The notes below the pieces were generated by a model. The model did not search any database. It saw only the letters and a program-made list of their open reading frames with translations, and had not been told where the DNA came from. A program made the position numbers and the translations under genes. Positions 9,581-21,153 of a DNA stretch of 64,000 bases are shown piece after piece; position 1 is the first letter of the stretch, and the number at the start of each line of letters is the position of its first letter. Origin of the DNA: Pseudomonadota bacterium (GTDB lineage: Bacteria; Pseudomonadota; Gammaproteobacteria; Acidiferrobacterales; UBA6901); the NCBI GenBank assembly GCA_021790335.1, contig JAJYEE010000006.1, forward strand, positions 29,467-93,466, in the 5' to 3' direction.

Positions 9581-10834
9581 TTGCCTGAGATCAGGAATTA
9601 CACGATGAACTTTGGGCCGCAGCATCCTGCGGCCCACGGCGTGCTGCGGCTCGTGCTCGAGCTCGACGGGGAGGTCATAGAGCGTGCCGATCCGCATATC
9701 GGACTGCTGCATCGCGCTACCGAGAAGCTTGCAGAGAGCAAGCCCTACAACCAGAGCATCGGCTACATGGACCGCCTCGACTACGTGTCCATGATGTGCA
9801 ACGAGCACGGCTATGTGCTCGCAATGGAAAAGCTGCTTGACGTCGAGCCGCCGGTCCGCGCCCAGTACATCCGCGTGATGTTCGACGAAATCACGCGCAT
9901 TCTCAATCACCTGCTGTGGCTCGGCTCCCACGGCCTCGACATTGGGGCCATGACCGTATTCCTGTACTGCTTTCGCGAGCGCGAAGACCTGATGGATATG
10001 TACGAGGCGGTGTCGGGGGCGCGCATGCATGCGACGTACTATCGTGTCGGCGGGGTGTACCGCGACCTGCCGGAGAGCATGCCGCAGTATCAGTCCTCAA
10101 AATGGCACGACAGCAAGGATGTCGAGCGGCTCAATTCAAATCGCCGAGGATCGCTGCTTGATTTCATCTGGGATTTCACCGAGCGCTTCCCCGGCCATGT
10201 GGATGAATACGAAACGCTGCTGACCGACAACCGCATCTGGAAGCAGCGCACGGTCGGCATCGGCGTCGTATCGCCCGAGCGGGCGCTGCAGCTCGGATTT
10301 TCCGGGCCGATGCTGCGCGGCAGCGGCGTGGAATGGGATCTTCGCAAGAAGCAGCCCTATGAAGTGTACGACCGGCTGGATTTCGACATTCCGGTGGGCG
10401 TCAACGGGGACTGTTACGACCGCTATCTCGTGCGTATCGAGGAAATGCGCCAGTCCAACCGCATCATTCGTCAGTGCGTGGAATGGCTGCGGCGCAATCC
10501 GGGTCCGGTGATCATCGACAACCACAAGCTGGTACCGCCCAAGCGTGTGGTCATGAAGAACGATATGGAATCGCTGATCCACCACTTCAAGTTGTTTACC
10601 GAGGGGTTCTGCATACCTGAAGGGGAAGCCTATGCGGCGATCGAGCATCCCAAGGGCGAGTTCGGCGTCTTTCTGGTTTCCGATGGCGCCAACAAGCCGT
10701 TCCGCTTGAAGATCCGCGCTCCCGGCTTCGCACATCTGGCGGCACTGGACGAGATGGTACGCGGGCATATGATCGCCGACGTCGTGGCAGTAATTGGAAC
10801 CCAGGACATCGTTTTCGGCGAGATCGACCGGTGA
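9581..10834 (+). CDS. nuoD: NADH-quinone oxidoreductase subunit D
   Basis: NuoD (49-kDa subunit) lines the quinone-binding cavity with NuoB. The product shows [15 protein letters not shown] near the N terminus, the [11 protein letters not shown] segment, [19 protein letters not shown], and a C-terminal FGEIDR ending, all typical. I chose TTG 9581, which has GGGGAGGCG eight bases upstream and gives [15 protein letters not shown] with a usual length of 417 residues. A GTG at 9518 would add 21 Arg-rich residues not typical of the family. Confidence 0.94.
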   Translation: MPEIRNYTMNFGPQHPAAHGVLRLVLELDGEVIERADPHIGLLHRATEKLAESKPYNQSIGYMDRLDYVSMMCNEHGYVLAMEKLLDVEPPVRAQYIRVMFDEITRILNHLLWLGSHGLDIGAMTVFLYCFREREDLMDMYEAVSGARMHATYYRVGGVYRDLPESMPQYQSSKWHDSKDVERLNSNRRGSLLDFIWDFTERFPGHVDEYETLLTDNRIWKQRTVGIGVVSPERALQLGFSGPMLRGSGVEWDLRKKQPYEVYDRLDFDIPVGVNGDCYDRYLVRIEEMRQSNRIIRQCVEWLRRNPGPVIIDNHKLVPPKRVVMKNDMESLIHHFKLFTEGFCIPEGEAYAAIEHPKGEFGVFLVSDGANKPFRLKIRAPGFAHLAALDEMVRGHMIADVVAVIGTQDIVFGEIDR

Positions 10835-11322
10835 CCGACACAGAAAAGCCGCTGTTGAGCGAAGAATCGCTTGCGCGCATAGGGCGCGAAATTGCCAAGT
10901 ATCCGCCGCAGCGCAGGGCGTCGGCGGTGATGGCTGCCTTGCGTATCGCGCAGGACGAGCACGGCTGGCTGAGCGAACCGCTGATGGACTACGTCGCGCA
11001 GCTGCTGGGAATGCGCCCGATCGAGGTGTATGAGGTCGCAACCTTCTACACCATGTACGACCTCAAGCCAGTCGGGAAGCACCAGATCAGCGTGTGTACC
11101 AATGTATCCTGTATGCTCAACGGGGCCGGTCAGGTGGTGAAGCACCTGGAGAACCGGTTGGGGATACGTCTGGGGGAGACGACTGCTGATGGCCGCTTTA
11201 CGCTCAAGGAAGTGGAATGTCTGGCTGCCTGCGGAGGGGCGCCGATGTTCATGCTCGACAAGACGTACTATGAAAATCTGACGCCGGAAAGGATCGATGA
11301 GATCCTCGGCAGCCTGGAGTAG
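10831..11322 (+). CDS. nuoE: NADH-quinone oxidoreductase subunit E (cluster N1a)
   Basis: NuoE (24-kDa subunit) holds the 2Fe-2S cluster N1a beside NuoF. The 163-residue thioredoxin-like protein shows the two cysteine pairs CTNVSC (C-x4-C, about residues 90-95) and CLAAC (C-x3-C, about 131-135). [18 protein letters not shown] precedes the first pair as in homologues. GTG 10831 overlaps the nuoD stop (GTGA), a coupled start. Confidence 0.95.
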   Translation: MTDTEKPLLSEESLARIGREIAKYPPQRRASAVMAALRIAQDEHGWLSEPLMDYVAQLLGMRPIEVYEVATFYTMYDLKPVGKHQISVCTNVSCMLNGAGQVVKHLENRLGIRLGETTADGRFTLKEVECLAACGGAPMFMLDKTYYENLTPERIDEILGSLE

Positions 11323-11328
11323 CGCGCC

Positions 11329-12603
11329 ATGGCCAATGAGGTCTGTTTCCGCAACAACCATCTGGACCGCCCGTGGACACTGGCGACCTACAAGGGCAGC
11401 GGCGGGTACGAAGCCTGGAGCAAGGTGCTGCGTGACAAGATGCCGGCGGAGGAAATCATTGCCGAGCTGAAGAAGTCGGTACTGCGCGGGCGCGGGGGCG
11501 CCGGATTTCCCACCGGCCTCAAGTGGAGCTTCATGCCGCGCTCGGCACCGGGCCAGAAATACATCGTATGCAATTCCGACGAGGGTGAGCCCGGCACCTT
11601 CAAGGACCGCGACATCCTGCGCTTCAATCCGCACGCGGTCATAGAAGGGATGGCCATCGCCGGCTACACCATCGGTGCGACGGTCGGTTACAACTACATG
11701 CGCGGAGAATTTTACGAACCCTACGAACGGTTCGAGGCCGCGCTTGCGGAGGCGCGTGCCGCCGGGCTTATCGGCCGCAACATCCTCGGCTCGGGCGTCG
11801 ATTTCGAGATTCACAGCCATCTCGGCGCCGGCGCCTATATCTGCGGCGAGGAGACCGCGCTGCTCGAGTCGTTGGAAGGCAAGAAAGGGCAGCCGCGGTT
11901 CAAGCCGCCGTTTCCTGCCAGTTACGGGCTGTTCGGGCGGCCCACGACCATCAACAATACCGAGACCCTGGCGTCGGTTCCGTCGATTCTGCGCAACGGG
12001 GCGCAATGGTTTCTCAGCATTGGAAAGCCGAACAACGGCGGACCCAAGATTTTCTCCATCTCCGGCCATGTGAATCGGCCCGGGAACTACGAGGTTCCAC
12101 TCGGAACGCCGTTCGCGAAGCTTCTGGAGATGGCCGGAGGTGTGCGCGGCGGGCGCCGGCTGAAGGCGGTGATTCCGGGCGGTTCCTCGGTGCCCGTGGT
12201 GCGCGGCGAAGTGATGATGGATCTCGACATGGACTACGACTCGCTCGCCAAGGCCGGTACACTGCTCGGTGCCGGATCGGTGATTGTGATGGACGACACC
12301 ACCTGCATGGTGCGGACACTCGCCCGGATCTCGCATTTCTATTACGAAGAATCCTGCGGTCAATGCACGCCGTGCCGCGAGGGCACCGGTTGGCTGGCGC
12401 GCGTGATTCAGCGTATCGAGCAGGGGACGGGTCGCCCGGAAGATCTGGATCTGCTGGTCAGCGTGGCCGGCAACATCGAGGGCCGCACCATCTGTGCGCT
12501 GGGCGACGCGGCGGCCATGCCGGTAGCGAGTTTCATCAAGCACTTCCGGGAGGAGTTCGAGTACCATGTGAACCACCGCAGCTGCCTCGTTGCGGCGGCC
12601 TGA
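11329..12603 (+). CDS. nuoF: NADH-quinone oxidoreductase subunit F (NADH/FMN)
   Basis: NuoF binds NADH, FMN and cluster N3 at the tip of the peripheral arm. The 424-residue protein has the nucleotide-binding [16 protein letters not shown] near residue 54-69, the FMN/NADH segment [33 protein letters not shown] near 165-183, and the N3 cysteines in [11 protein letters not shown] near 350 with a fourth in [12 protein letters not shown] 11329 lies 6 bp after nuoE. Confidence 0.96.
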   Translation: MANEVCFRNNHLDRPWTLATYKGSGGYEAWSKVLRDKMPAEEIIAELKKSVLRGRGGAGFPTGLKWSFMPRSAPGQKYIVCNSDEGEPGTFKDRDILRFNPHAVIEGMAIAGYTIGATVGYNYMRGEFYEPYERFEAALAEARAAGLIGRNILGSGVDFEIHSHLGAGAYICGEETALLESLEGKKGQPRFKPPFPASYGLFGRPTTINNTETLASVPSILRNGAQWFLSIGKPNNGGPKIFSISGHVNRPGNYEVPLGTPFAKLLEMAGGVRGGRRLKAVIPGGSSVPVVRGEVMMDLDMDYDSLAKAGTLLGAGSVIVMDDTTCMVRTLARISHFYYEESCGQCTPCREGTGWLARVIQRIEQGTGRPEDLDLLVSVAGNIEGRTICALGDAAAMPVASFIKHFREEFEYHVNHRSCLVAAA

Positions 12604-12656
12604 CCGAGTCTGAGAGGACGCTGACCAACCATGCAGGACGCTTGACCAGAACCGAA

Positions 12657-15014
12657 ATGCTGCACATAGAGATAGATGGCCAGAAGCTGGAGGTCGAGGA
12701 AGGATCCATGATCATCCAGGCCGCCGATGCCGCGGGGATCTATATTCCGCGCTTCTGCTACCACAGGAAGCTGTCGGTTGCGGCAAACTGCCGCATGTGC
12801 CTCGTGGACGTGGAAAAGATTCCCAAGCCTTTGCCGGCATGCGCCACGCCGGTCACCGAGGGCATGATCGTGCGCACGCACTCGCCCAAGGCGGTCAATG
12901 CCCAGAAAGGCGTCATGGAGTTCCTGCTGATTAACCATCCGCTCGACTGTCCCATCTGCGACCAGGGCGGGGAGTGCGAGCTGCAGGATCTGTCGGTGGG
13001 TTACGGCAGTGATGCATCGCGGTTCGCGGAAAAAAAGCGAATTGTCATGGACAAGTATATCGGCCCGCTCATCGCGACCGAGATGACGCGCTGCATCCAT
13101 TGCACGCGCTGCATCCGCTTCGGCCAGGAGATAGGCGGAATCATGGAGATGGGTGCGACCGGACGCGGCGAGCACATGCGCGTAGGCACTTATGTGGAGC
13201 GCTCCATCGATTCCGAACTGTCGGGCAACATGATCGATCTCTGCCCGGTGGGCGCTTTGACTTCGCGGCCCTTCCGTTTCACTGCGCGCAGCTGGGAGTT
13301 GCAGGGCTTTGCGTCAGTGAGCCCGCATGATTGCGTCGGTTCTAATATCAATGTCGAAGTGCGCCGCAACAAGGTCATGCGGGTGCTGCCGCGCGAGAAC
13401 GAGGAGATCAACGAGATCTGGCTGTCCGATCGCGATCGCTTCAGCTACACGGCACTTAATGCCGAAGACCGGCTTCTGACGCCGATGATCCGGAAGAACG
13501 CCGAACTGGTCGAGACCGACTGGCCTTCGGCGCTCGAATTCGTCGCCGCCGGCTTGCGCAGGGTTCTCGACGCCCACGGAGCGGCGAACCTGGGGGCGCT
13601 GGCCTCGCCGATGTCGACGCTCGAGGAGTTTTTCCTGTTGCAGAAGCTCATGCGCGCGCTCGGATCAGGCAATGTCGATCACCGCCTGCGCGTGCGCGAT
13701 TTTGGCGACGACGAGCGGCAGGCACCCTTCCCTTGGCTCGGCCAGACGATCCGCGATCTCGAGTCGCTGGATGCGGCGCTGCTCATTGGGTCGCATGTGC
13801 GCAAGGAACAGCCGCTCATCGCGCACCGCTTGCGCAAGGCGTTTCTGGCAGGCGCCAAACTCGCGGCAGTCAATCCCGTGGACTATGAATTCACCTTCGA
13901 TCTGCAGGCGAAAGTCGTAGCTGCGCCAGACGAGATGCTGCATGCGCTGGCGCGTATTGCCCAGGCGCTGGCCTTTGACACCGGTCATGTTCTGCCGGAA
14001 CCGGTAAAGGCATGGACCGCCGGGACCGTGCCGGGCGCCGAGGAGCGGGAAATCGCCGGGATTCTGCGTTCCGCCAAGCGCGCGGCCGTGCTGCTTGGAG
14101 ATCTCGCCGCCAGCCATGCGCGTGCCGCGGATCTGCGGGCGCTGGCCGAGCTGATCGCCGAGTTTTCCGGTGCGCGGTTCGGACGCCTGTCCGAGGCGAA
14201 CAGTGTCGGAGGTTGGCTGGCCGGCTGTCTGCCGCATCGTGGCCCCGGGGGGAGTGCTGCCACGGCCGGTCTCAACGCGCACGACATGCTGGTCCAGGCG
14301 CGTAAGGGCTATCTGGTCCTGGGTGCGGAGCCGGAGCTCGATTGCTGGGATGGTGCCGGTGCCCTTCGCGCCCTGGGAGGGGCCGAGTTCGTGGTGGCTG
14401 TGTCGAGCTACAAGGGCGCGGCCATGGACTATGCGCATGCGCTGTTGCCGCTCGCTCCTTTTACCGAGACCTCCGGCACCTTCGTGAACTGCGAGGGCCG
14501 CTGGCAGAGCTTTGCGGGTGCCGTGAGCCCTGCCGGAGAGGCGCGCCCCGGATGGAAGATTCTGCGGGTGCTGGGTAACGTCCTGGGTAACGGTGGTTTC
14601 GACTACACGTCTTCGGAGCAGGTTCGCGACGAAGTTGCCCGTCACGCGGTTACGCCCGCGGCGCGCTCGCTTCGCTGGAGTCTGGGGGCGCCAGCGGTGC
14701 CGCTCGAAGGTCTGGTGCGCATTGCGGACGTCCCGATGTATGCGGCGGATCCCGTGGTGCGCCGTGCAGCGCCCCTGCAACAGACCAAGGATAATGCGCG
14801 GCCGGTGGCGCGCATGAACGCCGCAGAGGCGAAGCGCCGCAACCTGGGCAGTGCGGCCGCTGTGCGTGTGACCATGGGTGCCGGGGAGGTTTCGCTTGGT
14901 CTAGTGATCGATGGGCGCGTGCCAGCCGGATGCGTCTGGATTCCCTTCGGCTATGCGGAGACCGCGCCGCTTGGCGGCCAGGGTCCGGCAGGTGTGACAG
15001 GAGTCGACCTGTGA
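12657..15014 (+). CDS. nuoG: NADH-quinone oxidoreductase subunit G
   Basis: NuoG carries several Fe-S clusters and a molybdopterin-oxidoreductase-like domain that has lost its cofactor. The 785-residue product shows the 2Fe-2S ligands in [18 protein letters not shown] and CATPV (about 35-70), the His-Cys cluster in [16 protein letters not shown] (about 97-112) and the 4Fe-4S motif [11 protein letters not shown]...CPVGAL. The region where cluster N7 would be bound reads [12 protein letters not shown], lacking a C-x2-C-x3-C motif, so N7 is probably absent as in mitochondria. I used ATG 12657; an in-frame TTG at 12642 with AGGACG before it is possible. The frame is open far upstream inside nuoF. 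Confidence 0.94.
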   Translation: MLHIEIDGQKLEVEEGSMIIQAADAAGIYIPRFCYHRKLSVAANCRMCLVDVEKIPKPLPACATPVTEGMIVRTHSPKAVNAQKGVMEFLLINHPLDCPICDQGGECELQDLSVGYGSDASRFAEKKRIVMDKYIGPLIATEMTRCIHCTRCIRFGQEIGGIMEMGATGRGEHMRVGTYVERSIDSELSGNMIDLCPVGALTSRPFRFTARSWELQGFASVSPHDCVGSNINVEVRRNKVMRVLPRENEEINEIWLSDRDRFSYTALNAEDRLLTPMIRKNAELVETDWPSALEFVAAGLRRVLDAHGAANLGALASPMSTLEEFFLLQKLMRALGSGNVDHRLRVRDFGDDERQAPFPWLGQTIRDLESLDAALLIGSHVRKEQPLIAHRLRKAFLAGAKLAAVNPVDYEFTFDLQAKVVAAPDEMLHALARIAQALAFDTGHVLPEPVKAWTAGTVPGAEEREIAGILRSAKRAAVLLGDLAASHARAADLRALAELIAEFSGARFGRLSEANSVGGWLAGCLPHRGPGGSAATAGLNAHDMLVQARKGYLVLGAEPELDCWDGAGALRALGGAEFVVAVSSYKGAAMDYAHALLPLAPFTETSGTFVNCEGRWQSFAGAVSPAGEARPGWKILRVLGNVLGNGGFDYTSSEQVRDEVARHAVTPAARSLRWSLGAPAVPLEGLVRIADVPMYAADPVVRRAAPLQQTKDNARPVARMNAAEAKRRNLGSAAAVRVTMGAGEVSLGLVIDGRVPAGCVWIPFGYAETAPLGGQGPAGVTGVDL

Positions 15015-16057
15015 GCGCTTTCTTCATTTCCGAGTGGCACCGCTTTCCGCAATGGTCCCGGCTGGCGCTGGGCAGTCTCGGCGGGATCATTGCAATTGTG
15101 GTGCCGCTCATGATCTCTGTGGCCTATCTCACGTTTGCCGAACGCAAGCTGATCGGCTACATGCAGGCGCGCATTGGTCCGAACCGCGTCGGTCCACGCG
15201 GATGGCTGCAGCCCATCGCCGATGCATTAAAGCTCCTGCTCAAGGAGATCATCGTTCCGTCGAGTGCAAACAAGTACCTGTTCGTGCTGGCCCCGGTGCT
15301 GTCCATCGGGCCGTCGCTGGTCGCCTGGGCGGTGATACCGTTTACGGACAGACTGGTGCTTGCCAACATCAATGCTAGCCTGCTGTTCATACTGGCCATG
15401 ACCTCCATGGGCGTTTACGGGGTGGTGATCGCGGGGTGGGCATCGAACTCCAAATACGCTTTCCTCGGATCGATGCGGTCGGCCGCGCAGATCGTCGCCT
15501 ACGAAATTGCCATGGGTTTTGCCCTGGTCGGTGTGCTCATGGTGGCGGGCACGTTGAATTTGCGCGAGATCGTGCTGCACCAGTCCGGCAATTTCACGCA
15601 CTGGTACATCTGGCCGCTGTTTCCGCTGTTCATCGTGTACTTCATTTCAGGCGTGGCCGAGACAAATCGCTCGCCGTTCGATGTGGCAGAAGGCGAATCA
15701 GAAATCGTCGCCGGTTTCCATGTTGAATATTCGGGCATGGCGTTTGCGGTTTTTTTCCTTGCCGAATACGCGAACATGATCCTGATTTCGGCGCTGACCG
15801 CGATCATGTTTCTGGGCGGCTGGATGGCACCGTTCGACGTCGCCCCCTTCACCTGGATTCCGCCGCTCGCGTGGTTTTTGCTCAAGGTGTCGGGTCTGTT
15901 GTTCTTCTTCGTGTGGTTCCGCGCGACGTTTCCGCGCTACCGCTACGACCAGATCATGCGGCTTGGCTGGAAGGTACTCATCCCGGTGACGCTCGTGTGG
16001 ATCACGCTCATCGGTGTGGTCATGTTCTTTACCCCCTGGGGCCACATTTTCCGGTAG
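15011..16057 (+). CDS. nuoH: NADH-quinone oxidoreductase subunit H
   Basis: NuoH (ND1) is the membrane subunit that forms the quinone entry channel. The 348-residue protein has about eight membrane helices and the conserved [20 protein letters not shown] segment (about residues 41-60), plus [20 protein letters not shown] in the acidic matrix-side loop. GTG 15011 overlaps the nuoG stop as GTGA and was preferred over the open frame back to 14930, which lies within nuoG. Confidence 0.95.
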   Translation: MSAFFISEWHRFPQWSRLALGSLGGIIAIVVPLMISVAYLTFAERKLIGYMQARIGPNRVGPRGWLQPIADALKLLLKEIIVPSSANKYLFVLAPVLSIGPSLVAWAVIPFTDRLVLANINASLLFILAMTSMGVYGVVIAGWASNSKYAFLGSMRSAAQIVAYEIAMGFALVGVLMVAGTLNLREIVLHQSGNFTHWYIWPLFPLFIVYFISGVAETNRSPFDVAEGESEIVAGFHVEYSGMAFAVFFLAEYANMILISALTAIMFLGGWMAPFDVAPFTWIPPLAWFLLKVSGLLFFFVWFRATFPRYRYDQIMRLGWKVLIPVTLVWITLIGVVMFFTPWGHIFR

Positions 16058-16078
16058 GGGCATGCGCGAGATGTCTGA

Positions 16079-16567
16079 ATGAAGGCACTGAAACGGTTTG
16101 TCCGCAGCTTCCTGCTGGTGGAGCTCGTGCGCGGCCTCGCGCTGACCGGGCGCCAGCTCTTCGCCCGCAAGATAACCGTCCAGTATCCGGATGAGCGCAC
16201 CCCAGGGTCTCCGCGTTTTCGCGGGCTGCATGCGCTGCGCCGCTACCCGAACGGCGAGGAGCGCTGCATCGCCTGCAAGCTGTGCGAAGCCGTGTGCCCG
16301 GCGCTGGCCATCACCATAGAGTCAGGTCAGCGTGCCGACGGTACGCGCCGGACCACGCGTTACGAGATCGACCTGACCAAGTGCATATTCTGCGGCTTTT
16401 GCGAGGAGTCGTGCCCGGTGGATTCGATCGTCGAAACGCGGGTGTTCGATTATCACGGCGAGCAGCGCGGCGATCTGTACTACACCAAACCGATGCTCCT
16501 CGACGTGGGTGACAGAAACGAGCGCCAGATTGCGGCGGACCGGGCGGCCGATGCGCGCTACCGGTAG
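16079..16567 (+). CDS. nuoI: NADH-quinone oxidoreductase subunit I (two 4Fe-4S clusters)
   Basis: NuoI carries clusters N6a and N6b that pass electrons to N2. The 162-residue ferredoxin-like protein has both cysteine motifs: [16 protein letters not shown] near residues 63-78 and [16 protein letters not shown] near 102-117. The N-terminal amphipathic helix and RYPNGEERC before the first motif are typical. It starts at ATG 16079, 21 bp after nuoH. Confidence 0.96.
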   Translation: MKALKRFVRSFLLVELVRGLALTGRQLFARKITVQYPDERTPGSPRFRGLHALRRYPNGEERCIACKLCEAVCPALAITIESGQRADGTRRTTRYEIDLTKCIFCGFCEESCPVDSIVETRVFDYHGEQRGDLYYTKPMLLDVGDRNERQIAADRAADARYR

Positions 16568-16633
16568 CATCAGCGGCATGCGGCCGGCGGCATTTCGGAC
16601 AGGGGTCGCGAACGGCAAGACCGGGAAGGTGCC

Positions 16634-17239
16634 ATGACATTCATACAATTCGTTTTTTATTTCTTTTCCGCCATCCTTGTGTTCGCGGCGGCCATGGTGA
16701 TCACGATCCGCAATCCTGTGAAGGCGGCGCTATTTCTGGTCTTGGCTTTCTTCAGCGCAGCCGGCCTATGGGTGCTGCTGGAGGCGGAGTTCCTGGCGAT
16801 CGTGCTGGTGCTGGTGTATGTGGGTGCGGTGATGGTTCTGTTCCTGTTCGTGGTGATGATGCTCGACATCAATCTGGTGCGGCTGCGCGAAGGGTTTGGG
16901 GAGTATCTGCCGATTGGCAGCATCGTTGCGGTGTTGATGGTTCTGGAAATGGGCATCATCCTGGGGTCGCGACACTTTGGATTGCATCGCTTTCCGGTTC
17001 CGCCCGGCCATACGGCGGACTACAGCAATACGCGCGAGCTGGGAATGCAGATTTATACGGTCTACGTATATCCGTTCGAGATCGCGGCACTCATACTTCT
17101 GGTCGCAATCATTGCGGCCATTGCGCTCACTATGCGCAAGCGGCCGCGGACCCGGTATCAGGATCCAGCGCAGCAGGTTCGGGTGCGGCCCGAAGACCGG
17201 GTACGAATCGTAAAGATGGCAGCGGAGAAGAAGGCGTGA
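16634..17239 (+). CDS. nuoJ: NADH-quinone oxidoreductase subunit J
   Basis: NuoJ (ND6) is a membrane subunit of the proton-transfer path. The 201-residue protein has about five predicted helices, four in the first 115 residues and one at about 138-160. [22 protein letters not shown], containing the conserved pi-bulge helix region, is visible around residues 57-78. The charged C-terminal tail beyond residue 165 is rich in Arg and Lys. A 66 bp gap separates it from nuoI, and GGAAGGTGCC precedes the ATG. Confidence 0.94.
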   Translation: MTFIQFVFYFFSAILVFAAAMVITIRNPVKAALFLVLAFFSAAGLWVLLEAEFLAIVLVLVYVGAVMVLFLFVVMMLDINLVRLREGFGEYLPIGSIVAVLMVLEMGIILGSRHFGLHRFPVPPGHTADYSNTRELGMQIYTVYVYPFEIAALILLVAIIAAIALTMRKRPRTRYQDPAQQVRVRPEDRVRIVKMAAEKKA

Positions 17240-17291
17240 TGCCGGCAGAGTATCGTTGCTGTCGGGTTGCGGACATGCCGAAGGGGGGCAG

Positions 17292-17597
17292 ATGATACCG
17301 CTGTCAGATTATCTGATACTCGGAGCGGTCCTGTTTGCCCTGAGCGTGGTGGGAATCTTCCTGAACCGCAAGAACGTCGTCATCCTGCTGATGGCGATAG
17401 AGCTCAACCTGCTGGCCGTGAACATGAACTTCATTGCGTTCTCGCGCTATCTTGGCAGTGTCGCGGGCCAGATTTTCGTGTTCTTCGTCCTGACGGTGGC
17501 CGCGGCCGAGTCGGCGATCGGGCTGGCGATTCTCATCGTGCTGTTTCGCAACCGTCACACGATAAACGTCGATGACCTCGACGAGCTCAAGGGATGA
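17292..17597 (+). CDS. nuoK: NADH-quinone oxidoreductase subunit K
   Basis: NuoK (ND4L) is a small antiporter-like subunit. The 101-residue protein has three helices and two buried glutamates required for proton transfer in homologues, one in [13 protein letters not shown] (about residue 36) and one in [14 protein letters not shown] (about 72). ATG 17292 follows GGGGGGCAG, an excellent ribosome binding site, and begins [10 protein letters not shown] as in the family; an upstream in-frame start at 17256 is rejected. Confidence 0.96.
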   Translation: MIPLSDYLILGAVLFALSVVGIFLNRKNVVILLMAIELNLLAVNMNFIAFSRYLGSVAGQIFVFFVLTVAAAESAIGLAILIVLFRNRHTINVDDLDELKG

Positions 17598-17601
17598 TTT
17601 C

Positions 17602-19563
17602 ATGACCATGAACATGCATGACGTGTACCTGGCCATACCGCTGGCATGTCTTGCGGGCTCTGCCATCGCGGGGCTGTTCGGATGGAAGATCGGGCGCATC
17701 GGTGCACACTTGGCGGCAATACTGGGCGTTGCGGTTGCCTTTGCCCTGTCGCTGCTGGTCTTCCGGTATGTCGCCTTTTACGGCCACACCTACGATGGAA
17801 CGGTATATGTCTGGGGGGTGAGCGGCGGGATTCCGATGGAGGTCGGCTTCCTGATCGATCCGCTCACGGCGCTGATGATGGTGGTGGTCACCTTCGTATC
17901 GCTCATGGTGCACATCTACACGATAGGCTACATGCGCGACGATCCCGGGTATCAGCGCTTCTTCAGCTATATCGCTTTGTTTACGTTCGCGATGCTGATG
18001 CTGGTCATGGCGAACAATTTCCTGCAGCTTTTTTTCGGATGGGAGGCGGTCGGGCTTGTTTCCTACCTGCTGATTGGTTTCTGGTACACGCGCGAATCGG
18101 CTATCCGGGCGAACCTCAAGGCATTTCTGGTGAATCGGGTCGGTGATCTGGGTTTCCTGATCGGGATTGCGGCCATCTATCAGTATTTCGGAACGCTGGA
18201 TTACGCCGCGGTATTCGCGATCGCGCCGCAGCTTGCGAACACGACCGTGCAGGTGCTCCCCGGAGTCTCATCCGGTGTGATTACGCTGATCTGCATTCTG
18301 CTTTTCGTCGGCGCCATGGCAAAGTCTGCCCAGGTTCCACTGCATGTGTGGCTGCCCGATTCCATGGAGGGTCCCACACCGATTTCCGCGCTGATTCATG
18401 CAGCCACCATGGTGACCGCCGGCATATTCATGGTGGCGCGCGCATCGCCACTGTTCGAGCTGTCGGATACCGCCCTGTCCGTGATTCTCGTCATTGGCTC
18501 GATTACCGCCCTGTTCATGGCATTCCTCGGAGTCGTGCAAAATGACATCAAGCGCGTTATCGCGTATTCGACCCTGTCGCAGCTCGGCTATATGACTGTC
18601 GCGCTGGGGGCTTCGGCGTATGCTGCGGCGATATTCCATCTGATGACGCACGCCTTTTTCAAGGCGTTGCTGTTTCTGGCCGCCGGTTCGGTGATCATGG
18701 CCATGCACCATGAGCAGGATCTGCGCAAGATGGGCGGGTTGCGCAAATACATGCCCTGGACGCTGGTCACGGCCTGGGTGGGGTCGCTGGCATTGACTGG
18801 ATTTCCGCCGTTTTCAGGATTTTTTTCCAAGGACGCCATTATCGAGGCGGTTGGGCACTCGCATCTTCCGGGCGCGGGCTTTGCCTATTTTGCGGTAATG
18901 ACCGGCGTCTTCGTGACTGCGCTTTACACCTTCCGCATGATGTTCCTGGCGTTCTACGGCGAGCCGCGCATGGACGAGCACACACGCAAGCATCTGAAGG
19001 AGTCGCCGGCGGTCGTGATCATTCCTCTGGTTCTGCTGGCAATTCCTTCGGCGATCGCCGGCTGGCTGGGATTGACCCCGCTGCTGTTTGGCAAGTTTTT
19101 CGGAAAGTCCATTGAGGTTCTGCCGCAGCACCCCGCGCTCCGGGAGATGGCGTTGCATTTTTCGGGCGACGGACCGTTCATTGCGCACGGGCTACAGTCG
19201 GCGCCCTTTCTGCTTGCCGTGCTCGGCTTTGTCACGGCCTGGTTCGCGTATATCCGTTACCCGCAGATTCCCGGACTGGTCAGGGAAAGGGTCGGGTTGC
19301 TTTATGAAATCCTGATCCGCAAGTACGGGTTCGACGAATTCAACGAAACAGTCTTTGTGTCGGGCGCACGGGCCGCAGGCCGCCTGTTATGGAAGATAGG
19401 CGACGTAAAGCTTATTGACGGCCTGATGGTGAACGGCACTGCGCGGGTGATCGCCTGGGCTTCGACCGTAGTACGGCGCATACAGTCCGGATATATCTAT
19501 CATTACGCGTTTGCGATGATCATCGGGCTGTTTTTCCTCATGACATTTTTCCTGCATCGCTGA
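17602..19563 (+). CDS. nuoL: NADH-quinone oxidoreductase subunit L
   Basis: NuoL (ND5) is the distal antiporter-like subunit with the long lateral helix. The 653-residue protein has about 16 membrane helices. FFGWEAVGLVSYLLIGFWY contains the conserved glutamate of helix 5, AKSAQVPLHVWLPDSMEGPT holds the key lysine of helix 7, and a run from ALIHAATMVTAG follows. The C-terminal part (after about residue 560) forms the lateral helix and last anchor. ATG 17602 follows AAGGGATGATTTC four bases after nuoK and was preferred over GTG/ATG sites inside nuoK. Confidence 0.95.
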   Translation: MTMNMHDVYLAIPLACLAGSAIAGLFGWKIGRIGAHLAAILGVAVAFALSLLVFRYVAFYGHTYDGTVYVWGVSGGIPMEVGFLIDPLTALMMVVVTFVSLMVHIYTIGYMRDDPGYQRFFSYIALFTFAMLMLVMANNFLQLFFGWEAVGLVSYLLIGFWYTRESAIRANLKAFLVNRVGDLGFLIGIAAIYQYFGTLDYAAVFAIAPQLANTTVQVLPGVSSGVITLICILLFVGAMAKSAQVPLHVWLPDSMEGPTPISALIHAATMVTAGIFMVARASPLFELSDTALSVILVIGSITALFMAFLGVVQNDIKRVIAYSTLSQLGYMTVALGASAYAAAIFHLMTHAFFKALLFLAAGSVIMAMHHEQDLRKMGGLRKYMPWTLVTAWVGSLALTGFPPFSGFFSKDAIIEAVGHSHLPGAGFAYFAVMTGVFVTALYTFRMMFLAFYGEPRMDEHTRKHLKESPAVVIIPLVLLAIPSAIAGWLGLTPLLFGKFFGKSIEVLPQHPALREMALHFSGDGPFIAHGLQSAPFLLAVLGFVTAWFAYIRYPQIPGLVRERVGLLYEILIRKYGFDEFNETVFVSGARAAGRLLWKIGDVKLIDGLMVNGTARVIAWASTVVRRIQSGYIYHYAFAMIIGLFFLMTFFLHR

Positions 19564-19583
19564 ATCCGAGGACAGGCTGCCGC

Positions 19584-21065
19584 ATGTATTCCGCCCACGC
19601 TCTGAGTCTTGCCATATGGCTGCCGATACTCGGTGGCGTGGCTGTACTGTTTACAGGTGGCGATACCAATGCCCGCTGGGCACGCCGCCTGAGCCTGTTG
19701 ATAGCGCTAGCGGCCTTTGCGGCGACGATCCCGCTGTACACGGGTTTCGACCATCACACAGCGGCTATGCAGTTTGTCGAGAATTATTCCTGGATACCGG
19801 CGTTCAACATCGACTACCACATCGGAATCGACGGAATCTCCCTGCCTCTCATCCTGCTGACCAGTTTTACCACCGTCATCGTCGTTATCGCCGGGTGGGT
19901 GGTGATCCAGACCCGCGTGTCGCAGTACATGGCGGCCTTTTTAATCATGGAAGGCCTGATGATCGGTGTGTTTGCGTCCCTGGATGCAATCCTGTTCTAC
20001 GTGTTCTGGGAAGCGATGCTGATACCGATGTTCGTGATTATCGGCATCTGGGGCGGACCGAACCGGGTCTATGCAACGGTGAAGTTCTTTCTCTACACAC
20101 TGCTCGGTTCGGTACTGATGCTTGTGGCCTTGCTTTTTCTCTACTTCAAGAGCGGCAACAGCTTCGACATCCAGAGCTTCTATACGCTCAAGCTGAGCAT
20201 GAGCGAACAGATACTGATATTTTTCGCATTCCTGCTGGCTTTTGCTGTAAAGGTGCCGATGTGGCCGGTTCATACCTGGCTGCCCGATGCCCACGTGGAG
20301 GCGCCTACCGGTGGCTCGGTGGTGCTGGCGGCCATCATGCTGAAGATGGGAGCCTACGGATTTTTGCGCTTCACTCTTCCGATCCTGCCAGACGCGAGCC
20401 ATGAGCTGGCCTGGCTCATGATCACGCTGTCCCTCATAGCCATCGTGTATATAAGCCTGGTCGCCCTCGTCCAGGAGGACATGAAGAAGCTCATCGCCTA
20501 TTCTTCCATCGCCCACATGGGTTTCGTGACCCTGGGATTTTTCATCTTCAACGCGCAGGGCATGGAGGGCGGTCTGGTAGAGATGGTATCGCACGGGTTC
20601 GTTTCAGGAGCGCTGTTTCTTTGCGTCGGTGTGCTCTATGACCGGATGCACTCGCGCCAGATCCGCGACTATGGCGGGGTGGCGAACCGCATGCCTGTGT
20701 TCGCCACGTTCATGATGCTGTTCGTGATGGCCAACGTAGGTCTTCCGGGAACCTCCGGCTTTGTCGGGGAGTTTCTGGTCATCCTCGGCAGTTTCCAGGT
20801 AAACGGCTGGTACGCATTTCTTGCCGCCAGCATTCTCGTTACCGGCGCCGCCTACACGCTGTGGCTGTACAAACGCGTGATCTTCGGCAACGTCGTCAAC
20901 GACCATGTCGCCGCCCTGCAGGACGTGGGCGTGCGGGAGTTCTCATTTCTGGGCCTGCTCGCGGTCGCTGTGCTGGCGATGGGATTGTGGCCGTACCCGT
21001 TCTTGAATGTGATGCACGTGTCCGTAAACCATCTGCTGACCGAGGTCACCGTCAGCAAGTTGTAG
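19584..21065 (+). CDS. nuoM: NADH-quinone oxidoreductase subunit M
   Basis: NuoM (ND4) is an antiporter-like proton-pumping subunit. The 493-residue protein has about 14 helices. The conserved glutamate is in FYVFWEAMLIPMFVIIGIWG (about residue 144) and the helix-7 lysine in AFAVKVPMWPVHTWLPDAHV. VALVQEDMKKLIAYSSIAHMG around residues 292-312 is the family signature. The start ATG 19584 lies 20 bp after nuoL. Confidence 0.95.
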   Translation: MYSAHALSLAIWLPILGGVAVLFTGGDTNARWARRLSLLIALAAFAATIPLYTGFDHHTAAMQFVENYSWIPAFNIDYHIGIDGISLPLILLTSFTTVIVVIAGWVVIQTRVSQYMAAFLIMEGLMIGVFASLDAILFYVFWEAMLIPMFVIIGIWGGPNRVYATVKFFLYTLLGSVLMLVALLFLYFKSGNSFDIQSFYTLKLSMSEQILIFFAFLLAFAVKVPMWPVHTWLPDAHVEAPTGGSVVLAAIMLKMGAYGFLRFTLPILPDASHELAWLMITLSLIAIVYISLVALVQEDMKKLIAYSSIAHMGFVTLGFFIFNAQGMEGGLVEMVSHGFVSGALFLCVGVLYDRMHSRQIRDYGGVANRMPVFATFMMLFVMANVGLPGTSGFVGEFLVILGSFQVNGWYAFLAASILVTGAAYTLWLYKRVIFGNVVNDHVAALQDVGVREFSFLGLLAVAVLAMGLWPYPFLNVMHVSVNHLLTEVTVSKL

Positions 21066-21153
21066 CAGTGCCGGAAATGCATGGGGCCCGGAACCGGTAC
21101 GGGCGGCAGGACGACCGAGTTGCGACAGCATGACTCCAGTGGGGAGCGAACTT

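Noticed and set aside
10630..12576. 648-codon open frame on the minus strand
   Set aside because: It mirrors nuoE and nuoF and shows no family motifs.
12006..12656. Upstream extension of the nuoG frame
   Set aside because: It overlaps nuoF throughout and lacks family similarity; NuoG starts near 12657.
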